Source: Polydactylus sextarius
Lineage: Eukaryota; Chordata; Actinopteri; Polynemidae
Length of the DNA: 64,000 bases
Assembly: GCA_016801845.1 (NCBI GenBank)
Contig: CM028926.1
Span: 11,363,501 to 11,427,500 of the forward strand
Reading direction: 5' to 3'
Position 1 is the first letter of the stretch. Each line of letters starts with the position of its first letter. Made by a program: the position numbers and the translations under genes. Positions 12,776-27,262 of the stretch are shown here, in pieces. The notes beneath the pieces are model-generated. The model did not search any database and was not told where the DNA came from. It saw nothing but the letters and a program-made list of their open reading frames with translations.

Positions 12776-13367
12776 TTCCTCACATTTACATCATTTACAT
12801 GTAAAATAACATTATATGTATGTGTATATATAATTATTATACTTAATTATAAAACATTTTATATATTAAATTATTTATATATTAAATATATAACATATTT
12901 ATTTCACTAACTTTTCTAAATAAAAAAAAAATCACGGCGTCTTCTGTCACTTCCGGTTGGAACCTTCAAAATAGGATGAACGTCGCTGTTACGCTGCGTG
13001 CGTACGTCAGCACGGATGTTACGTAGCGGCCGACGTAGCTGTGCCTCGTGCGCGTTCTCAGTGGTCACGTGACTCCAGCAGCGACGTTTTAGCTCCGTTC
13101 GGTTAGTGTCACGTACCCGGTCCAGTCCGGGTCTCTGCTCTCAGTCCGGTCCAGTCCGGGTCTCTGCTCTCAGTCCGGGTCTCTGCTCTCAGTCCGGTTC
13201 GGTTCATCTCGGAACGCGGTGCAACGCGCTCGTGCTTCCCGCCTCCAGCCGTCCACCGCGGTACCCGACCTCTGAGTGAGTTATCACCGGGATTAAAGTG
13301 TCACGAAGCGGCGAGAGTCCGGTTCTCGTCTCCCGCCGTCACCTCCTCCTCCAGCGGCCCGGCAGCC
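12776..13367 (+). promoter_or_regulatory. clns1a promoter and 5' UTR region
   Basis: AT-rich spacer to about 12,930, then a sharp switch to CpG-rich DNA running into the clns1a start. Three near-identical units around CCGGGTCTCTGCTCTCAGTC lie in tandem at about 13,119-13,200. I see no TATA box near the start, as expected for a housekeeping gene. The transcription start cannot be placed from sequence alone. Confidence 0.6.
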
Positions 13368-17127
<3,760 letters not shown>

Positions 17128-17368
17128 TGTTAATCATCTCGGCAGCCGAACGAAGCAAAGCAGAGGTGCATCATGGGAGTGGAGAGGAGGACCGCCTGCT
17201 GCTGTCGCTGTAAAAACAAACGTCCACGTGTTCTGACGTCTCCTCCTGACTCCTCCACATCCTGTCGCTGACTGTTAAAACTAAAACTGTCTGTTTTGTA
17301 TCTAAACACAAATTTAATATGTGATTTTTTTTTTCCTACTGAGGAGTTTGTCTTTGTATCTGATTGTC

Positions 17369-17374
17369 AATAAA
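17369..17374 (+). terminator. Polyadenylation signal AATAAA of clns1a
   Basis: An AATAAA hexamer about 240 bases after the clns1a stop, followed by GT/T-rich sequence (gtttttgtacaagttcctgtgt). This is the first good signal after the last exon. Confidence 0.75.
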
Positions 17375-17796
17375 TTCATAGTTTTTGTACAAGTTCCTGT
17401 GTCCGATTCATTTGAATCGTTATTGGATAAAAAAGTTTTGTTGTTTATAATAAACAATAAAACTGAAAAATGAAAATGTGTGAATAAAACAGATGGAAAC
17501 AAAATAATAGAAACTAGATGTGAAATGATAAAAGTTCCTGAACTTTTAGAAATTATTTTTCAAAAATGTTAAATATTCCTGCATGAAAACATTCAGTCAT
17601 TAAAACAAACGGGTCTGTTAGTTTAATGCTTTAATCTGCTTTTACATGTTGAACAGAAAATGTCACAAATACAAACATTAATTATTTACTTTTAGAAGTA
17701 AAGTGCCGTTAAAATAAAGTGATTTCCAGTTAATTAATCATGAATTAACTCAAGTAAATGTTCCAATACTACTGGTGCTGAAGCAACTACAGGACT

Positions 17797-19036
17797 TCAC
17801 CATGAATATGAGTCAAACTCTAGAGAAATGTTACGTTGGTTGAAGTAATATCCAGTTTAACGTCTTTTGTTTTCACAACCAAATAGTTAACAATGAAAGT
17901 AAATGGGGCAGTCAGCCAAACGTATCTAAACTGTCATTTTTAACCACTAATAAAGCTCAAAATATCACTTCACTTCAGCAGTAGCATGAATAGGGTCCCT
18001 ACACATAAACTGAAGTACTGATAACTTCCTCTTCTCCACCATCATCTACTGGTCTCTACTGGTCTCTACTGGTCTCTACTCAGTCTCTACTGAGTCTCTA
18101 GTGTCTCCACTTGGTTCTAGTTCCTGGTTCCAGCTACTGTTTTAGTTCCTACTCTGTGGAGGAACCAATGGAGCTGAGTCGATACTAAAACGTGACGTGA
18201 ACAGACGCCGGCCACTGATTGGTCAGAGGGAGTGTCTTCACAAGCTGCCACCAGACGCCAGTTGAGTTGAGAGAGCGTCAACAAAATAATCAAGCTCCAT
18301 TTTTAAACAGGACAAGAGTGATAGCCATCGTCGTAGCTACCTGGTCGTAAGCTAACCCAGCAACAAGTACAGCATCTCCTCCATGTCCATTAATGTTTAC
18401 TGATGTTTTAGTGTCGTGACGTCGCAGCAGTTTGACTCCACTCACCACATTCACGTGGAGGAGGAACCAAACTGTGATGGAAACAACGTGTCTGCTACCA
18501 GACTGAGTAGAGTCCAGTAGAGTCCAGTAGAGTCCAGTAGAGTCCAGTAGAGTAGAGACACAACCACATGGTGGTATGAACAAGACTTACCCAACTGGTG
18601 ATGAAGGATGTTCCAGATCAGCAGATTCACATCGACCTGTTGTTCAGTAAAATGATGAATCTGCTGATGTGGAACAACCTTCATCACCAGTTGTTATAAA
18701 ACCAGACGTTGGGTAAGTCTTGTAAAACAGTGTTTTTAATAAACTCTGGGTTCACTTACTAAGTTATCAGTACTTCAGTTTATGTGTAGGGACCCTATTC
18801 ATGCTACTGCTGAAGTGAAGTGATATTTTGAGCTTTATTAGTGGTTAAAAAATGACAATTTAGATACGTTTGGCTGACTGCCCCATTTACTTTCATTGTT
18901 AACTATTTGGTTGTGAAAACAAAAGACGTTAAACTGGATATTACTTCAACCAACGTAACATATCTGTTGAGGGGAGTTTGACTGGTATTGATGGTGAAAC
19001 AGACCCTGGTTCATGTTGCTCTGGACGTCACTTTAA
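17797..19036. mobile_element. Foldback element with about 200-bp terminal inverted repeats (copy A)
   Basis: The arms 17,828-18,027 and 18,761-18,961 are reverse complements with few differences; weaker similarity continues outward on the left to about 17,797. The right limit, 19,036, is where similarity with copy B (52,478-53,448) stops. The core carries TCTCTACTGG tandem units (18,052-18,085), AGTCCAGTAG units (18,511-18,550) and a nested imperfect hairpin at about 18,583-18,722. No transposase-like frame is present, so it is a non-autonomous element. I cannot name the family. It lies between the convergent 3' ends of clns1a and aqp11. Confidence 0.85.
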
Positions 19037-19190
19037 CTGAAGCAGCTGTAGGAACAATGACCTAAAGTGTCTGATCCCAAATGTTTAAGTTTTCCGACCT
19101 CAGTCAAAGGTCGTCAGTTGTCAAAAGTAAAGTAAAAAACCCTCTAAGTTTAGTGTCTTAGTTCGGATCTCCTGAGGTAAATGTGAGTGA

Positions 19191-19675
19191 TCACGTCGTC
19201 TTCTTGGTCTGGAGGTGGACAGACGTCGACTTCCTCCGCAGCAGAGGGACGAGTTTATCAAACAGCAGCACTGAGCTCATCACACCTGCCAGAGAAACGA
19301 GGTCGGTTTAGAAACACGAGTCGTTTCACTTTAATTCAACCTCTATAATCACACAATGTGAGTCGATGGTCATTAAAGGTTAAAGCTAATGCTACATGGA
19401 CGTGAGATTAATTTAACTAACATTTTATTCTGTGAGTTACTGAGGAACACAAACGTTACTGGATATTCAGGACCTGTGTCGGTGAAAGTTGAGACTTTTT
19501 AAAACCTTTGAAGACGTTTGTTTCATTGTTAAAGACGATGTGGATCAGAGGCTCTTACCCAGCAGCGGACCCAGCCAGTACACCACACAGTACTGCAGGA
19601 ACGAGTGTCCGCTGCACGGGAACTGAGTGGAGAACGCTAAGGCCGGGTTGAACACTGCTCCTGTCGAACTGCCAC

Positions 19676-19711
<36 letters not shown>

Positions 19712-21249
19712 GTGTTAGTGACCCTACAACGACCAGAACCACAGACAAACATCAGGAAGTTTGTGATGTTTTTCCTGTTTTGTTGTTGTTTTTGTAACGA
19801 CGCAGAATTAAAATGTGATTATTCTTTTAGTTTTGATTTAATGTAACAAACCAAACTGTTGTGTGGAATAAAAATTAAAAAAAAAATATTTAAAAATTAA
19901 CAACAGAAAACTTCAGATGCTGAAAACATGAGATCTGGTCCAATCAAATGACTTCAGATGTCACATGATGCGTCACATGATGCGTCACATGATGCGTCAC
20001 ATGATGCGTCACATGATGCGTCACATGATGCGTCACATGATGCGTCACATGATGCGTCACATGATGCGTCACATGATGCGTCACATGATGCGTCACATGA
20101 TGCGTCACATGATGCGTCACATGATGCGTCACATGATGCGTCACATGATGCGTCACATGATGCGTCACATGACCTCAGTCTTTATGCACCTGTGCAGGTA
20201 ACTGAGAAGTTAGATGAACAATATATTTCATTATTTCATTTTACTGTATCTTCAAATGTCAAATTTGGGCAGTTATTGAATGTCATGTGTAAGCTAGGCT
20301 AGGCTAGGCTAGGCTAGGCTAGGTTAGCGGAACTGATGCTAACGAGTGAAGTAACATACACGGTGTTAGTTTAAGTGTCTGATCTGTAGATGTTAATAAG
20401 ACTGAGGAAAATGTTTGTGTGCAGCGGTAGCGGTAGCGGCGGCAGCGGCGGCAGCGGCAGCGGCGGTAGCGGCGGCAGCGCCCCCTGGAGGTACTGACGT
20501 GTAATTGTGGAGAAAACAGTTTATATAAACGACAGATATCTTTTGTTCTAAACTGTGACTGTGTGAGCTCTGACGTCACGTGACGTAATCAGTGTACGTG
20601 GAAGAGTGTGTCGTCATAAAAACAAATTATCACGTGACATCACCGTCTTACCTGCGTAAACCACAGTGGCGATGACCGCGGCTACCGCGTGCACGCGGTA
20701 TTTCTCCTCCACCGTGCGCGTGTGCGTGATGACGGTCTGAACCGCAAAGGCGCACGCGAGTTCCACGGCGGCGGCTTTGAGCAGCGGCGCGTGAATGGGG
20801 CTGATGCACGGGTACCCGAGCAGCTTGTGCCGCACGTGCAGCCTCGTCAACCCGACGCCCCAGATCGCCGGCACCGCGGCTCGCGCTGCAGCCGCTGCGG
20901 CGAACTGGCACGCGATCCGACGCAGCGCGCACACGCGTGAGATCCTCGCGTGATACGCCTGCTCGAGTACACCGGAGGGGTTGCCGATGGCCCCGCCGAA
21001 GGTGAGCGCGTGGACCACGGCGGCCAGGTATGTCAGCGTGAGCGCGAGGCGAGGATCGACCCCGCCCACCTCGGACAGCAGCTTTAGCTCGTGCGTGCAG
21101 CAGCACAGCTGGAAGGTGGACACGAGCTCCACCGCGTAAACGGAGAGTCCGGTGCCCGCGAGGGTCTTGGTCAACAAGCCGCGGGTCGCGTGGCTCAACC
21201 CGACGATGCTCGCGAGCACCGACAGAGACACCGCCACGTCCGCAGTCAT
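19191..21249 (-). CDS. aqp11: Aquaporin-11 (superaquaporin)
   Basis: Intracellular (ER-associated) channel of the unorthodox aquaporin subfamily. Three exons on the minus strand: 20652-21249, 19559-19675 and 19191-19285, joining to 810 bases and 269 residues (human about 271). The family signature FQLCCCTHELKLLSE is in exon 1 and the second pore motif GAVFNPALAFS in exon 2. Multiple hydrophobic segments fit a six-helix channel. I chose the ATG at 21,249 (MTADVAVSLSVLAS) because the hydrophobic first helix begins there; an in-frame upstream ATG at 21,369 would add a polar 40-residue leader. The first pore motif reads NPS where mammalian AQP11 has NPC. Exon 1 is very GC-rich. The acceptor of exon 2 is preceded by a pure (TG)n tract, visible as (CA)n at 19,678-19,708. 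Confidence 0.96.
19958..20172. repeat. 12-bp satellite CACATGATGCGT, about 17 perfect copies
   Basis: Essentially identical 12-base units in aqp11 intron 1. Each unit carries CACATG (E-box-like) and, across the join, TGATGCGTCA (AP-1/CRE-like). Having no visible substitutions across more than 200 bases indicates recent expansion or homogenisation. Open frames in it are repeat artefacts. Confidence 0.95.
20288..20325. repeat. (AGGCT)n pentanucleotide microsatellite
   Basis: About six units of AGGCT/AGGTT within aqp11 intron 1. Confidence 0.85.
20424..20482. repeat. (GGCAGC/GGTAGC)n repeat
   Basis: GC-rich triplet/hexamer repeat of GCGGTAGCGGCGGCAGC type in aqp11 intron 1, about 170 bases from the donor of exon 1 in transcript sense. 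Confidence 0.85.
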
Positions 21250-21480
21250 CTCCGCGGGAGGTCTGCGCTCTCTGTCGGGGACCGTCCGCAGCGGGTGTCC
21301 GCTGATCGAGCACCGAGCCGCCGCTGTCTCCTCCCCGGCCTCTGGCCTCTCTGTCCCGCTGGATGTCACCGGAGCTCTGCGGCTCTTTCCCGGAGGATGC
21401 TGCGTCCAACCGGGAGCGAATGAGCATCAGTCCCCGCGAACCACGTGGTGCGGAAGTGACCGAGCTGCTCTTCTCTCCTG
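21250..21480 (-). promoter_or_regulatory. CpG-rich aqp11 promoter and 5' UTR
   Basis: The high-CpG block covering exon 1 continues upstream of the start ATG to about 21,450, then changes abruptly to AT-rich DNA. No TATA box is obvious. The exact transcription start is not determinable from the sequence. Confidence 0.5.
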
Positions 21481-21799
21481 AGCCTGATTTTCTTTAACCA
21501 TCTCATGTAATTGTTTTAATGTGAAAATGTAAAAACAGATTTAATGAAAAACGTTGCCTCTAAATTTAAATATAATTGTTGATTTATTTAGGTTTAATAT
21601 TTAACGTTTATGTTTCATGTCTAGAAGTTGATCTAAATAAATCTTGAAGATTTTTTATCTTTTTACTATTTAACGATTATATAAAACATTGTTTTGTGTG
21701 AATTTCTGTCTCTTTTCTGAGGAAAGTGAGTGAAATAAACAGTGAATTCAGTGAATTTAAAGACAAGTAATTAGATTTAACATTTAGAATTGATCTGTG

Positions 21800-22290
21800 T
21801 CATTTAGTGTCAACAGGAAACTGCATCTATAAAAGGATCAGGAAGTAAAACCCACATCACATCCTTTAATTGGTTGTAAAATACAGTTTAACACATAAAC
21901 ACAAACAAGAGCTTTTGAAATGACATTAAAATCACAATCAGAGCATTAAAGCGTCGGTTCATATTTCCAGTCTGCTGCTTCACAACAATATTAAAGTGTA
22001 TAAAATACAACAATCACACATGTATAAAATGTAACTCAGGCTCCTTCACATATAAGGGACATTATTATATTTACATGAAAACATCAGAACAATAAAACTA
22101 GATGAAGAATAATGAGAAATGGTCCCGTCCTCAGGGTCCAGGCTGCAGCTCAGAGCAGTGATCCTGTCATCACCAATAATCAATAATCTGTCAGTCTTTA
22201 TTTAACCTTCATTTAGTGTCAGCAGGAAACTGTATCTATAAAAGGATCAGGAAGTAAAACCCACACCACATCCTTTAATTGGTTGTGAAA
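21800..22290. repeat. Direct repeat of about 75 bp in the Ig gene 3' flank
   Basis: About 75 bases at 21,808-21,881 (around CTATAAAAGGATCAGGAAGT) recur at 22,217-22,290 with about five differences. The second copy lies inside the presumed 3' UTR of the Ig gene. The reverse strand AATAAA at 22,197-22,202 is the likely polyadenylation signal of that gene. Confidence 0.8.
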
Positions 22291-22410
22291 TTTGTTTAAC
22301 TTAAACACAGTGATCCTGTCATCACCAGAGTCAACAACAACAACAACAAACATCTTTACTCATGTAAAAGGTGATGGAGCCGTTGATGAATCACAGTGAA
22401 AATCCAGGAG

Positions 22411-23724
22411 TTAAGTGTGAGTGTGAGCTGGAAGCTGCCGTCTGTTGGTCCTGTGGTTCACAGCAGCCACAGCCACACAGAGCATCAGCAGCAGACCACT
22501 GAGCACTGAGCATCTCACCACATAGAAGGTGGAGTAAAAACCAACGGGCTGCTGGTACCGCACAATGTATTTACTGGTCGACAAACACCGAAGACCTGGA
22601 CCGGTAACAGCACACCAGTACTCTCCTGTGTCTTCCAGTGACACATTAGAGATAACCAGGCTGTTGTCAGAGACAAACATGTTCAATGTGTCTGTGGAGA
22701 AATGTAAGACTCTGCCTCCTGTTTTGTTTGACCTCATGAACCAACGGTTCTTCCTGTCCTCTCCCCAACTATCTCTACATGTGAGAGTGACGTTGTCTCC
22801 CTCTGAGAAGAGCTCCACAGTCGCTGGATCAAACTCTGGACACACGATCAACACAAAGTATTTACTCACTTTGACTCTACAGTCATAAACTCCTGAGTCA
22901 TTTAATGTCACAGATGAAAATGTCAATGACCTGTTTGTTTGTTCACCTGTTATCGGACGGTAATATTTATTCCATATTACCTGCTGGTTGTCACTGACTG
23001 GACACTGCAACACAACCGTCTCTCCTACTGAGCCGTACGTTACCTCTGATGATGGTCTCAAACGTACAACCTGTCCTCTAACACACTGTTGTTGGTTCAT
23101 CATCACACACTGATATAATCCAAAGTCAGTTGGTGCGATGTCGGACACACGAAGAGTCGATGTGTTTTTTCCTTTAACATCGTCCATCTCTGATGTCAAA
23201 CTGTCCTCAGACAGTTTCCTCCATGATCCAGAATAACGTCCAGATCCATCGTCCTTCTTGAACCACTGGACCTTCAGATTATCAGCTGCTGCGTCACATG
23301 ACAGATCCACTGTTTCTCCCAGATTCACTGACATTTGTCTCTCATCCACTGAACCACATATCATCAGACTTGTGTTTGTCTCGTATGAGACGCTGCCGTC
23401 AGTCCAGCACTGCTCTCGGTAAAGGCCGGAGTCTGAAAATGTCAGGTCGCTGATTATGTAATTAGAAACATTCTCCCAGTCATGAACTGACAGTCGTCGT
23501 TTCAGGTCTTCAGGTAACGTTGAGTTCTCAGACCAGAGGTCAGAGCTGTTCCACAGGACGAGCTTCTCCTCACCAACAAACCTGGAGATCAGACAGAGGC
23601 TGGCGCCGCTGGCAGGAATGAAGGAGTGAGAGTTTGTTTTCTTATACATGTAGACCTGTTCGTCTGTGTGGATGTTGGTGACGAGAACAAACAGCAGGAA
23701 GCAGAGCTCTGTGACTGCAGCCAT
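22411..23724 (-). CDS. Intronless four-Ig-domain type I membrane protein
   Basis: One uninterrupted 437-residue frame. A signal peptide (LCFLLFVLVTNIHT) is followed by four Ig-like units: about 30-120 (SLCLISRF ... SGLYREQCW), 130-215 (VDLSCDAA ... DFGLYQCVM), 225-300 (VVLQCPVSD ... SGVYDCRV) and 310-380 (VTLTCRDS ... TGEYWCAV). Each has the paired Cys and the D.G.Y.C-type F-strand motif. A membrane helix (SGLLLMLCVAVAAV) leads to a short basic tail (NHRTNRRQLPAHTHT) with no ITIM or ITAM tyrosine motif, so any signalling would need a partner or the protein is a ligand or adhesion molecule. It resembles the many lineage-specific fish Ig receptors, but I cannot assign an ortholog. Lack of introns across signal peptide and four domains is atypical and suggests retroposition. 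A frameshifted copy lies at 11,735-12,775. Confidence 0.88.
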   Translation of the reverse strand: MAAVTELCFLLFVLVTNIHTDEQVYMYKKTNSHSFIPASGASLCLISRFVGEEKLVLWNSSDLWSENSTLPEDLKRRLSVHDWENVSNYIISDLTFSDSGLYREQCWTDGSVSYETNTSLMICGSVDERQMSVNLGETVDLSCDAAADNLKVQWFKKDDGSGRYSGSWRKLSEDSLTSEMDDVKGKNTSTLRVSDIAPTDFGLYQCVMMNQQQCVRGQVVRLRPSSEVTYGSVGETVVLQCPVSDNQQVIWNKYYRPITGEQTNRSLTFSSVTLNDSGVYDCRVKVSKYFVLIVCPEFDPATVELFSEGDNVTLTCRDSWGEDRKNRWFMRSNKTGGRVLHFSTDTLNMFVSDNSLVISNVSLEDTGEYWCAVTGPGLRCLSTSKYIVRYQQPVGFYSTFYVVRCSVLSGLLLMLCVAVAAVNHRTNRRQLPAHTHT

Positions 23725-25330
23725 GATGCTCTGAAGTCTCTTGGTGACTGTTGAACAAACACTGACTCTGATTATCTTATATGTTAAAGTTAATCAGTGC
23801 GTCACATTTAAGGTCGAAGGATCATTACTTTAAGTCATTGTCAGAAACTTTAAGACATTTATCAGTTGAGTTTTTCTCGGAAACGACACGTCTAACTCAG
23901 TTTCCTGTTCAAGGTTTTATCTAACCACAAGATGGGGGTTAACATGAAACTGGGCCTAGCTATTTGGGTGCTGTAAGCACAGCAGCTTTGTGGTGCCCCC
24001 ACCTTTCCAAAACAAGAAAAAGAATAATTCAGTATTTGCCAGTGCAATCATCTTTTATTTTCTGTTAATGTAGAGTCACAACTGTAAGGGAGCTGTACGA
24101 GGACAGAGTTAAAACATGATAAAATAATAAACAACGACACAAACATGAAATAAAATAAATAAATAAATACAAATATTTATTTATCTCTGTCGACACCACC
24201 GGCTGTGTTTGTGATGTGGCTCCACTGAAATCACCACGTCTCGTGAATTGATGCAGAATCGAGCCATATAGTGAGATGAAGTTTCTATATTGTGTCAACG
24301 GGTGAAATGATCTGACGACGTTTTCAAGGTGTAGTGCAGCTAAATATGATCTACTGTGAACATGGCGTGTTTTATTTTGGAAATTAACCAGATGTTTTAT
24401 TTTGTTTCAGTGAACGACTTCCTGTCCCACACGATCTGATTTGTGTGGGTTTGCTGCTTTGTGATCCTGTAGAAGTAGAAGTCCCGCAGCTGTGACGGAG
24501 CCGGAAACAAACAGGGACCAGAACTGAAACACAGCGGCTCCGCTGATGTTCCGGAGCGGAGACGCATCCAGCGGAAATCAGGAGAGAGAGAGGTGGATGA
24601 ACAGGGCTGTAATATTTTGATAGTTTCGCATTGAGAAGAAACAAATAAATAAATAAAACAAATTAGTGGCAGCTAGTGTTGGTTAATGTTTTTAATTTTA
24701 AATATGTAATAATTGTCGTTATTGTGATTATGGTGATTTTTCATGACCTTGATTTTTTTGGTGCCACCTCCAGAACTTGGACCACCGACTCGTTGTGATT
24801 CCTCACTCTCGCCACTAGATGTCACAGTTTCCTCAGTCTTTAACTGGAGAACAGGTCATCGTGGAAACAAAGCGACGTCTTCAAGTAACAAACTTCATTT
24901 AATTATTGATCGGAGATAAATCTTTACATCATCTATCATTTATCCTAAACAGGGTTTATTAAAGGAAACATTGTATATCCACGTACAGCGTCGTTTAGAG
25001 TCGTTCATCTACCGTCAGTGTCCTTTAATGACATGAAAACAGGATTTTAGAATTTGTTTATGACCATTTCTTTACTTTCTAGCATAAGACACATTGAGAC
25101 GCCGTGTTTAAATTATTTCTAATGTAATATGATCATCTAAGAGACATTTTAACACCACCGACGTGTTTTAATATTGTAAATATATGTTGATTACATCGTC
25201 ACTTTTATTATTGTCACTGTTGTTTCCTATTTTCTTCTCGTAGTAAATCTGCGGTCGGAGTTGCACATGAACGCACCGCGATACAGGAGGTTAGACAGCG
25301 ACAACTCTTCTGTCCCAGTGACTCTGAACG
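23725..25330. other. Spacer between the Ig gene and the pak1 promoter
   Basis: AT-rich DNA. The first 60-100 bases upstream of the Ig start codon presumably hold its promoter, but no clear TATA or Inr was identified. A reading frame on the minus strand near 24,384-24,644 shows no recognisable domain. I see no gene in this stretch. Confidence 0.4.
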
Positions 25331-25672
25331 CACCTGCTACGTCACTCGCTCTCCGCTCGGGACCGCGCCCCCAGAATGGGAACTAACGTCCACACCAACC
25401 AATCAGCGACGGCCGAGGCTGAGCGACGACCAATGGCGTGTCTGCAGCGGCTCCTGGGGGCGTGGCTTAGCGGGGCGGGCGCTGCGGACGGCTCGTGTCT
25501 GTTCCTGCTAACAATAGCCGGCGGATCAGGCGAAGTTTCCCACTGCTGAGGGAGCGAAGCGGGGCGACGGAGCCGAGCCGAGCCGAGAGGAAGCACTGTT
25601 CTGCCGGATACATGAGACCGTGTGTCCCGGTGTCGGAAATTACCTGGAATCTACATTTGCGTCCAGACAAAA
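25330..25672 (+). promoter_or_regulatory. CpG-rich promoter and probable non-coding exon 1 of pak1
   Basis: An isolated GC/CpG-rich block with GC-box-like motifs (GGGGCGTGGC, GGGGCGGGC) ends in AGACAAAAG/GTGAGC, a near-consensus splice donor at 25,672. The next matching acceptor in sense is the 5' end of the first coding pak1 exon at 36,305. Mammalian PAK1 likewise starts with non-coding exons and a long first intron, so I infer this is pak1 exon 1. A transcript is needed to confirm it. Confidence 0.55.
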
Positions 25673-25716
25673 GGTGAGCGATGCGAAACCTTGAGCCAGT
25701 CGTAGAGTCTGAGCCA

Positions 25717-25752
25717 GGGTGGAGGGTGGAGGGTGGAGGGTGGAGGGTGGGG
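25717..25752 (+). repeat. GGGTGGA repeat, G-quadruplex-capable
   Basis: Five GGTGGAGGGTGGAGGGTGG-type units lie about 45 bases after the putative pak1 exon 1 donor. Confidence 0.8.
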
Positions 25753-26119
25753 GTCAGCAGCCTCTGGGTAATTAAGGGTTAACACCTCCGTTTTATTCTA
25801 TTATTCTTTATATTCAACAACGTCCAGGACCCGCGGGCCCATCACACCCAGTCACACTGCAGCAGGACGATGCTCATCATCGTAGTCATCATTATAAACC
25901 GGTTTCCTCCCAGTTCACAGACACGATAACGTGTAATTTACCGGCGACAGACGGAGACACGGATGAATGAATAGATGGATCAATAGACAGACTGATTGAT
26001 TGATGATGCCTCTGACATGATTCATCAGAAAACAAACATCACATCATTTGGTTCTAATTTTACTGAGCTTGTTGTGAAGGAGATTAATATAAAGGTGAAA
26101 TCTGTGATTATTACGGATA

Positions 26120-27262
26120 TATCATCAAAATATCACAGAAATATCACCGATCATCTGGTGATATAACATTATATATCCGGTGATACTTCTGTGATATGTC
26201 ACAGGATATTTCAGTGACTTATCGGTGATATATCAGTGATATTTCTGTGATTTATCGGTGATATTTCTGTGATATATCGGTGATATTTCTGTGATATATC
26301 GGTGATATTTCTGTGATTTATCGGTGATATTTCTGAGATATTGGTGATATTTCTGTGATATATCGGTGATATTTCTGTGATATATCGGTGATATTTCTGT
26401 GATTTATCAGTGATATTTCTGTGATGTATCAGTGATATTTCTGTGATATATCGGTGATATTTCTGTGACTTATCGGTGATATTTCTGTGATTTATCGGTG
26501 ATATTTCTGTCATATATCGGTGATATTTCTGTGATATATCGGTGATATTTCTGTGATATATCAGAGATATTTCTGTGATTTATCGGTGATATTTCTGTCA
26601 TATATCGGTGATATTTCTGTGACGTATCGGTGATATTTCTGTGACGTATCGGTGATATTTCTGTGATGTATCAGTGATATTTCTGTGATGTATCAGTGAT
26701 ATTTCTGTGACGATCGGTGATATTTCTGTGACTTATTGGTGATATTTCTGTCATATATCGGTGATATTTCTGTGACTTATTGGTGATATTTCTGTGATGT
26801 ATCGGTGATATTTCTGTGATGTATCAGAGATATTTCTGTGACGTATCGGTGATATTTCTGTGACGTATCGGTGATATTTCTGTGACGTATCGGTGATATT
26901 TCTGTGATGTATCAAAGGTATTTCTGTGACGTATCGGTGATATTTCTGTGACGTATCGGTGATATTTCTGTGATGTATCAGTGATATTTCTGTGATATAT
27001 CAGTGATATTTCTGTGACGTATCAGTGATATTTCTGTGATATATCAGTGATATTTCTGTGACGTATCGGTGATATTTCTGTGATGTATCAGAGATATTTC
27101 TGTGATGTATCGGTGATATTTCTGTGATGTATCAGTGATATTTCTGTGATGTATCAGTGATATTTCTGTGACGTATCGGTGATATTTCTGTGACGTATCG
27201 GTGATATTTCTGTGATGTATCGGTGATATTTCTGTGATGTATCGGTGATATTTCTGTGATGT
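26120..27262. repeat. 22-bp minisatellite TGATATTTCTGTGATATATCGG
   Basis: About 50 units in pak1 intron 1, with variants TTATCGG, GTATCAG and CGTATCGG in the second half of the unit. The units contain the self-complementary segment GATATATC and so can form short hairpins. Minus-strand open frames here are artefacts. Confidence 0.95.

Noticed and set aside
18290..18687. Overlapping minus-strand frames repeated at 52,703-53,097
   Set aside because: Both lie within the foldback element; they are conserved only because the element is duplicated, and resemble no transposase.
20288..20325. Interstitial telomere-like repeat
   Set aside because: The unit is AGGCT, not TTAGGG, so it is an ordinary pentanucleotide microsatellite.
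20648..21427. Alternative 259-residue minus-strand frame and + strand frames over aqp11 exon 1
   Set aside because: GC-rich exon shadows; only the aqp11 frame shows the family motifs and joins to exons 2 and 3 in phase.
26120..27262. Regularly spaced repeats resembling a CRISPR array
   Set aside because: Units are contiguous tandem copies with no unique spacers, no cas genes exist and the DNA is a vertebrate intron.
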